Assembly: GCA_035555315.1 (NCBI GenBank)
Contig: DATMGU010000014.1
Coordinates: 1-64,000 of the forward strand
DNA: 64,000 nucleotides
Direction: 5' to 3'
Source of the DNA: DATMGU01 sp035555315
Lineage (GTDB): Bacteria; Pseudomonadota; Alphaproteobacteria; ATCC43930; CGMCC-115725
Shown: positions 59,839 through 64,000 of the stretch, in pieces
Layout of the letters: each line of letters opens with the position of its first letter
How positions within the stretch are numbered: the first letter of the stretch is position 1
Program-made: the position numbers and the translations under genes
The notes under the pieces: model-generated
What the model was told of the DNA's origin: nothing
The model's input: the letters and a program-made list of their open reading frames with translations, nothing else
Databases searched by the model: none

Positions 59839-60462
59839 GTGAGCCCAAGGCTGTGGCCGCTCGTTGGCGTCATCCCGGCCCTCGTTGCTTGCCGGACCGG
59901 GGCGTGGGCCGGGGATATCGAAGCCGGACGCCGGATCGCGGAACCCTGCGTCGCTTGCCACAGCGAGGCAGGCATGTCGGCGATGGAGGAAATCCCCTCC
60001 ATCGCCGGCCAGCCCGACAACTTCATTCAGTGGCAGCTGGTCTTTTACCGGACCGGGCGGCGCAAGAACGAGATCATGGAGGCGGTGGCGAGCCCGTTAT
60101 CGGATGACGACATCCGCAATTTGGGGGCGTTCTTCGCGTCTCTGCCGCCGAGCCGGCCCCCGCAAGTCAAGGATGCGGAAGCCAAGGATGTAGGAGCCAA
60201 GGATACAACGGCGTCCGCCGAGCCTGGGCACACGCTCGGCGTACAACGGCACTGCGACTCATGTCATGGCGAGACCTTTGCCGGGCAGCAGGCCGCCCCC
60301 CGGCTTGCCGGTCAACGGGAGGCGTATCTGGTGAAATCGCTGCGCGACTATCAGTCGAACGCGCGCCCCAGTTCGGGGGGCGCGGCGATGACCGAGGTGG
60401 CGGGCGGTCTATCCGATGGGGATATACAGACGCTGGCGCGGTATTTGGCGAAACTGCCGTGA
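59839..60462 (+). CDS. di-haem cytochrome c (c4-like)
   Basis: The 207-residue protein has an N-terminal export signal (ending AWAG near 25) and two haem-binding CxxCH motifs: CVACH (37-41) and CDSCH (139-143). Each is within a cytochrome-c-type domain, and a short Lys-Asp-rich linker (KDAEAKDVGAKD, about 111-122) joins the halves. Two domains of this size are typical of cytochrome c4. The GTG start follows the sorbosone-dehydrogenase stop by 8 bases, so it probably carries electrons from that quinoprotein to the respiratory chain. Confidence 0.88.
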   Translation: MSPRLWPLVGVIPALVACRTGAWAGDIEAGRRIAEPCVACHSEAGMSAMEEIPSIAGQPDNFIQWQLVFYRTGRRKNEIMEAVASPLSDDDIRNLGAFFASLPPSRPPQVKDAEAKDVGAKDTTASAEPGHTLGVQRHCDSCHGETFAGQQAAPRLAGQREAYLVKSLRDYQSNARPSSGGAAMTEVAGGLSDGDIQTLARYLAKLP

Positions 60463-60498
60463 CGGCGCCCCCCGCTTGAAACAGCTCGTTGGTATTCT

Positions 60499-61635
60499 TC
60501 AAGCCCCTCCGGCTGCCGCGCTTTTGCCGGCAGCGGCTAGAGCGCTGGATTCCTTGGCATATCGGGTCAGCGCCAGGAACCGGTAGATGCCGTGCACGAA
60601 CTTGCCATAGGGCATCGTGAGGAACAGGCTGAACACGACTCCGAGATGGAGCGCCAGGAGCGGCCCCATCGTCGGCGTCTCGCGGAAGACCACGAGTGCC
60701 AGCCCGGTCAGGCCGGTCAGGAACAGCATGGCGATGAAGGCGATGTCCATGCCGAGGCGCGTCTCGTCGCTCAGCGCCGGATCGCGTTGCCGCTTGGCCG
60801 CCAGCAGGCCCGCCGGGCCGATCACCAACCCGATGCCGCCGAAGGTGCCGAGCAGGACCGGCAGATCGTACCAGGGATAGGGCGCTTCCCGGCCGAGCAG
60901 ATAGTGGTAGAGCGTCGCCGTGACGGTAGAGGCGAAACACAGCAGGAAGCCGTAGAAGGTGAGGTGATGGTAGAGCTTGCGCCGATCGGGCACGCGCTCG
61001 TCCCCGTCCGCGCAGCCGACACCGCCGCCGTCGAGATAGCGGAGCCGGCTCGCGTCCTTCATCGCCTGCCACAGCGAGCGTGGTTCGATCAGCGTGGCGG
61101 CCGGCTCCTGGATGTCCCGCCAGAACAGGCGCACCCCCATGGCGATCGCGACAACGGCATAAAGGAAGGCCGCGCCGAACAGCAGCGCCATCGCCGTGTG
61201 CGGCATCAGCGCGTAGAAGGCGCCGGGCCCGACGTGGCGGCCGAGCAGGATCGCCGGATCATTGAGCGCCGCGAAGCCGAGGACGAACGCCGCGACGCTG
61301 AGCGCCGTGGCCAGACTGATCGCGAGCCCGTTGCGCGCGAACAGGCCGGAGAACGCCCGCGGCCAGGCATAGTCCTGGTAGGATTCGCCGCGTAGCCGGG
61401 CCAGAATCCGCGGCACATTCACATTGAATTCGTGCGGCGGCGCGAATTGGCAGTCGTCGTAGCAGGCACCGCAGCCATGGCACAGATTGGCGAGATAGTT
61501 GAGATCGCCCCTCGGGAACGCACGCCGCATCTCCATGGCCGGGAACACGGCGCAAAGCCCCTCGCAGTAGCGGCAGGAGTTGCACACCGTCATCAGCCGT
61601 TCGGCTTCGATCAGGGTAGTCTCAATTGCGTGCAT
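60499..61635 (-). CDS. tcuB: TcuB: tricarballylate-oxidation membrane iron-sulfur protein
   Basis: The 378-residue protein has two 4Fe-4S patterns near the N-terminus, CNSCRYCEGLC (18-28) and CHGCGACYDDC, followed by about six membrane segments with His residues suited to haem or quinone contact. This is the TcuB/CitB layout; TcuB reoxidises the reduced flavin of TcuA and passes electrons to the quinone pool. The gene overlaps tcuA by 14 bases. A tricarballylate transporter gene (TcuC-like) is not next to it. Confidence 0.88.
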   Translation of the reverse strand: MHAIETTLIEAERLMTVCNSCRYCEGLCAVFPAMEMRRAFPRGDLNYLANLCHGCGACYDDCQFAPPHEFNVNVPRILARLRGESYQDYAWPRAFSGLFARNGLAISLATALSVAAFVLGFAALNDPAILLGRHVGPGAFYALMPHTAMALLFGAAFLYAVVAIAMGVRLFWRDIQEPAATLIEPRSLWQAMKDASRLRYLDGGGVGCADGDERVPDRRKLYHHLTFYGFLLCFASTVTATLYHYLLGREAPYPWYDLPVLLGTFGGIGLVIGPAGLLAAKRQRDPALSDETRLGMDIAFIAMLFLTGLTGLALVVFRETPTMGPLLALHLGVVFSLFLTMPYGKFVHGIYRFLALTRYAKESSALAAAGKSAAAGGA

Positions 61636-63019
61636 TGGCGGCGGCCTCCTGTCCCGCGATGCGGCCGAAGACGCTGCCGATGGTCATGCCGATGCCGGCG
61701 GCATAGCCCTGGCCCAGGACGTTGCCGGCCATGATCTCGCCGGCGGCGAACATGTTGGCGGACGGACGGCCATCGTTCATCACGATACGGGCCTGCTTGT
61801 TCACCCGCGTGCCGAGATAGGTGAAGGTGATGCCGGGACGCACCGGATAGGCATAGAACGGCGCGGTCTCGATCCGTCGCGCCCAGTGGGATTTCGGCGG
61901 CGTCAGGCCTTCGGTGCGGCAATCATCCAGAACGGTATGGTCGAAGCTTCCCGGCCGCACGGCGGCGTTGAACGTGCCCACCGTCGCGTCGAGTGCCGCG
62001 GCGTCGAGGTCGAGCTTGCCGGCGAGTTCGCGGATGCTGTCGGCCCGGATCGGCGGATAGAGCGATGGCATGAAGAGCTCGAGCGAGGCCGCGTCGAAGA
62101 CGATATAGGCGATCTGATCGGGCTGGGCCGCCACCAGACGCCCCCAGATGGCATAGCGTTTAGGCCAGACATCCTCGCCTTCGTCGTAAAAGCGCTGGGC
62201 GTGCTTGTTCACGACGATGCCGAACACGACGCAGTCGAGCCGCGTGATGATGCCACCGTCGAAGCGGGGCGCGCGCGCGTCGATTGCCACGGCGTGGCAC
62301 TGGGTCGGGTCGCCGATCCGCTCGACGCCCTTGTCGAGCAGGAGCTTCAGTACCGAGCCGCGATTATAGGGCGTGCCCCGGATCAGGAAATTATCCGCGA
62401 TGTCGCCCCAATACATCTTCAGCCAGTCGATATTGGCCTCGAAGCCGCCGGCGGCGGCGACCAGCGTGGCCGCCCGGATCGCCACCCGCTCGCCGTCGCG
62501 CAGCAAGGTTGCGGACAGGAACATGCTGTCCGCGATCTCCAGATCGACGATTTCGGCATCGTAGAGGACCTCGACGCCCAGGCTCGTCGCCGTTCGATAG
62601 AGGGCATTCAGCATCGCCCGGCCACCGCCGAGGAAGAAGGAGTTGGTCCGCCCCAGGCTGAGCGTGCCGCCGAGCGACGGTTGAAAACGCACGCCCTGCT
62701 CGGCGATCCAGTCCAGCATCTCCTTGGACTGGCTGATCATGTGACGCGCGAGCAACTCGTCGGTGTTGCCGGCGGTGACGCGCCGCAGATCGTCCCAGAA
62801 CTCATCTTCGGTATAGGGGCCGCTCAGCGTCGCGGTGGCGCTGTCATGGGCGCACCGCATGTTGCGGGTGTGGCGGGTGTTGCCGCCTCGATAGAATTTG
62901 GGCGCCGCCTCCAGAACGAGAACCGTGGCGCCCAGGCGCCGGGCGCTGATCGCCGCGCACAGCGCCGCGTTGCCACCGCCGGCGATCAGGACGTCGAACC
63001 GCCGCGTCAGGTCGATCAA
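61622..63019 (-). CDS. tcuA: TcuA: FAD-dependent tricarballylate dehydrogenase
   Basis: The 465-residue flavoprotein has the FAD fold DVLIAGGGNAALCAAISARR, the fumarate-reductase-like blocks GRTNSFFLGGGRAML and YPVRPGITFTYLGTRVN, and the C-terminal NMFAAGEIMAGNVLGQGYAAGIG. TcuA oxidises tricarballylate to cis-aconitate. It is followed by tcuB, overlapping by 14 bases. Other members of this flavoprotein group oxidise other tricarboxylates or steroids, so the exact substrate is supported mainly by the TcuB partner. Confidence 0.87.
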   Translation of the reverse strand: MIDLTRRFDVLIAGGGNAALCAAISARRLGATVLVLEAAPKFYRGGNTRHTRNMRCAHDSATATLSGPYTEDEFWDDLRRVTAGNTDELLARHMISQSKEMLDWIAEQGVRFQPSLGGTLSLGRTNSFFLGGGRAMLNALYRTATSLGVEVLYDAEIVDLEIADSMFLSATLLRDGERVAIRAATLVAAAGGFEANIDWLKMYWGDIADNFLIRGTPYNRGSVLKLLLDKGVERIGDPTQCHAVAIDARAPRFDGGIITRLDCVVFGIVVNKHAQRFYDEGEDVWPKRYAIWGRLVAAQPDQIAYIVFDAASLELFMPSLYPPIRADSIRELAGKLDLDAAALDATVGTFNAAVRPGSFDHTVLDDCRTEGLTPPKSHWARRIETAPFYAYPVRPGITFTYLGTRVNKQARIVMNDGRPSANMFAAGEIMAGNVLGQGYAAGIGMTIGSVFGRIAGQEAAANARN

Positions 63020-63062
63020 TGGTGCTCTCCGGTGAGGGTAATCCGAGGGCTCGCCGGCCGGG

Positions 63063-63425
63063 TCACTCGTCCTTGACCGGGGTCGTCACGACGATGAAGA
63101 CCAGGTCGTTGAGACCGTTATTGGCGATCGAGTGGGCGATGCCGGGCGGCAGGAAGATCACGTCGTGTTTGCGCACGACGGTGCGCTGTCCGTCTATCAC
63201 CATCAGCCCTTCGCCCTCCAGCACATGATAGACCTGCTCCTGCACCTTGTGGCTGTGCAGCTCGACACGGGCCTTCGGCTGATAGGCGGAAATCCGATAG
63301 TCGATATGCCGGCTACCGGCGGTGTCCGGATGGACCAGCGGCTTCGACAAGGCCCCGCCGAAATGGCCGGGAAACTCCAGCCAGTCGACCTCGGCGATGT
63401 TGCGTATGAAGGGTTTGCGTTCCAA
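63063..63425 (-). CDS. cupin-domain protein
   Basis: The 120-residue protein has the two cupin motifs: VELHSHKVQEQVYHVLEGEG (metal-binding His and Glu) and HDVIFLPPGIAHSIANNG. It is a single-domain cupin without obvious catalytic context. It sits between tcuA and an epimerase gene on the same strand, 43 bases before tcuA, so it is probably co-transcribed. Function unknown. Confidence 0.85.
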   Translation of the reverse strand: MERKPFIRNIAEVDWLEFPGHFGGALSKPLVHPDTAGSRHIDYRISAYQPKARVELHSHKVQEQVYHVLEGEGLMVIDGQRTVVRKHDVIFLPPGIAHSIANNGLNDLVFIVVTTPVKDE

Positions 63426-63455
63426 GTCTGCCTCCTACCCGATGGTGTTTTGTGA

Positions 63456-64000
63456 TTATTGAAGTTCTTCGCGCCGCGCGGCGATGCATGCGGCCAGGCC
63501 CGCCCGGATGTCATAGCGAGGGGCATAGCCGAGGTCGGTCCGCGCGCGGGTGATGTCGAGCGCGCCCTTGCGGACCACCTCGACGCCATCGGCGAAGGAA
63601 TAGTTGCCGGGCCCGATCGAAATGTCGGCCCCGGGAACGAGGTCGCGCAGGATGGCGACGATTTCGCCGAGCGACCGGGCCGTGCCGGTGGCCAGGTGAT
63701 AGGCGTCGAACGTCGTGGTAGGGGCGTCGAGCGCCAGCACGATGCCGTCGACCAGATCGTCGATGAAAACGTGATCGACCCGAAAATCGCCGCCGCGCTC
63801 GATATGCAGCGAGCGGCCGTCGACCGCCGCGTCGACCAGGGTCTTGGGCACGCGCGGCCGCGGCAGCCCCGGGCCATAGACCCAGCAGGTCCGCAGATGG
63901 AGGATGCTGAGGCCATGTTCCGACGCCATGTCGCGGCCCAGCTGCTCCACGGCGAATTTCGAGATGCCATAGGGCTTCATGGGACGGCAGGGATGGGTTT
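63456..64000 (-). CDS. NAD-dependent epimerase/dehydratase, C-terminal part (cut by window edge)
   Basis: The visible about 180 residues begin inside the gene, just before the catalytic YGISK (Tyr-x3-Lys) of extended SDR epimerases, and include the substrate domain with DHVFIDDLVDGIVLALDA and YHLATGTARSLGEIV. The N-terminal Rossmann domain lies beyond base 64000. Such enzymes epimerise or dehydrate nucleotide sugars or act on related sugar acids. Together with the downstream cupin it may form a small sugar-modifying pair. Confidence 0.85.
   Translation of the reverse strand, partial: THPCRPMKPYGISKFAVEQLGRDMASEHGLSILHLRTCWVYGPGLPRPRVPKTLVDAAVDGRSLHIERGGDFRVDHVFIDDLVDGIVLALDAPTTTFDAYHLATGTARSLGEIVAILRDLVPGADISIGPGNYSFADGVEVVRKGALDITRARTDLGYAPRYDIRAGLAACIAARREELQ

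Noticed and set aside
1..64000. tRNA, rRNA, CRISPR array, prophage or complete insertion sequence
   Set aside because: None was recognised on either strand; only transposase fragments at 2308-2433 and 41812-42057 were found. Reading by eye could miss a small RNA gene.

Overview
The window is GC-rich bacterial chromosome or large-replicon DNA. It is packed with catabolic operons, LysR/GntR/TetR/LacI regulators and ABC uptake systems. Gene content (D-tartrate dehydratase, TcuAB, HcnABC/opine-oxidase-type dehydrogenases, an AcuR-like regulator, PQQ-type dehydrogenase with di-haem cytochrome c) points to a metabolically versatile alphaproteobacterium, probably Hyphomicrobiales or Rhodospirillales. 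That assignment rests on protein resemblance only. No rRNA, tRNA, CRISPR array or complete insertion sequence was seen.

Layout. 1-2.4 kb: TetR start (cut by the window edge), DUF1330 protein, SDR and GST genes, and a transposase scrap. 2.5-15 kb: LacI regulator and a leftward six-gene acyl-CoA operon (acyl-CoA dehydrogenase, CoA ligase, citryl-CoA-lyase-like enzyme, thioesterase, enoyl-CoA hydratase, ornithine cyclodeaminase family). It faces a rightward operon with an NMT1/taurine-type ABC transporter, an amidohydrolase and a serine hydrolase. Two LacI-like operator boxes lie in the AT-rich divergent region. 15-31.4 kb: two HcnABC/hydroxyproline-dehydrogenase-like three-subunit systems flank an oligopeptide-type ABC transporter whose binding protein looks circularly permuted, plus an NtaA/EmoA-type flavin monooxygenase. 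The second set is joined to a DapA-family enzyme and a GntR regulator. 31.4-34.4 kb: polar amino-acid ABC transporter. 35-42 kb: D-tartrate dehydratase with LysR, O6-alkylguanine transferase, PEP-mutase/isocitrate-lyase family enzyme, and a cupin-SDR-carboxymuconolactone-decarboxylase set with LysR.

42.1-51.1 kb: four catabolic genes match the acrylate/3-hydroxypropionate pathway (DddC/MmsA, AcuN, AcuK, DddA types) in order, followed by LysR and, after two other genes, an intact AcuR-like TetR gene. Four copies of a TAGAC-N5-GTCTA operator bracket both the intact acuR and an internally deleted acuR relic ahead of the operon. 51.3-58 kb: a Fic protein behind a perfect 12-bp inverted repeat, AraC, aldo/keto reductase, an alcohol dehydrogenase gene broken by a 7-bp tandem duplication, and an orphan amino-acid binding protein next to a DAACS symporter. 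58.5-64 kb: PQQ-type sorbosone dehydrogenase with cytochrome c, TcuA/TcuB, cupin, and an epimerase cut by the right edge.

The most unusual items are the permuted solute-binding protein, the duplicated regulator relics (acuR and a LysR gene, each reduced to its ends), the proposed substituted-succinyl-CoA pathway, and the 7-bp duplication in the alcohol dehydrogenase.
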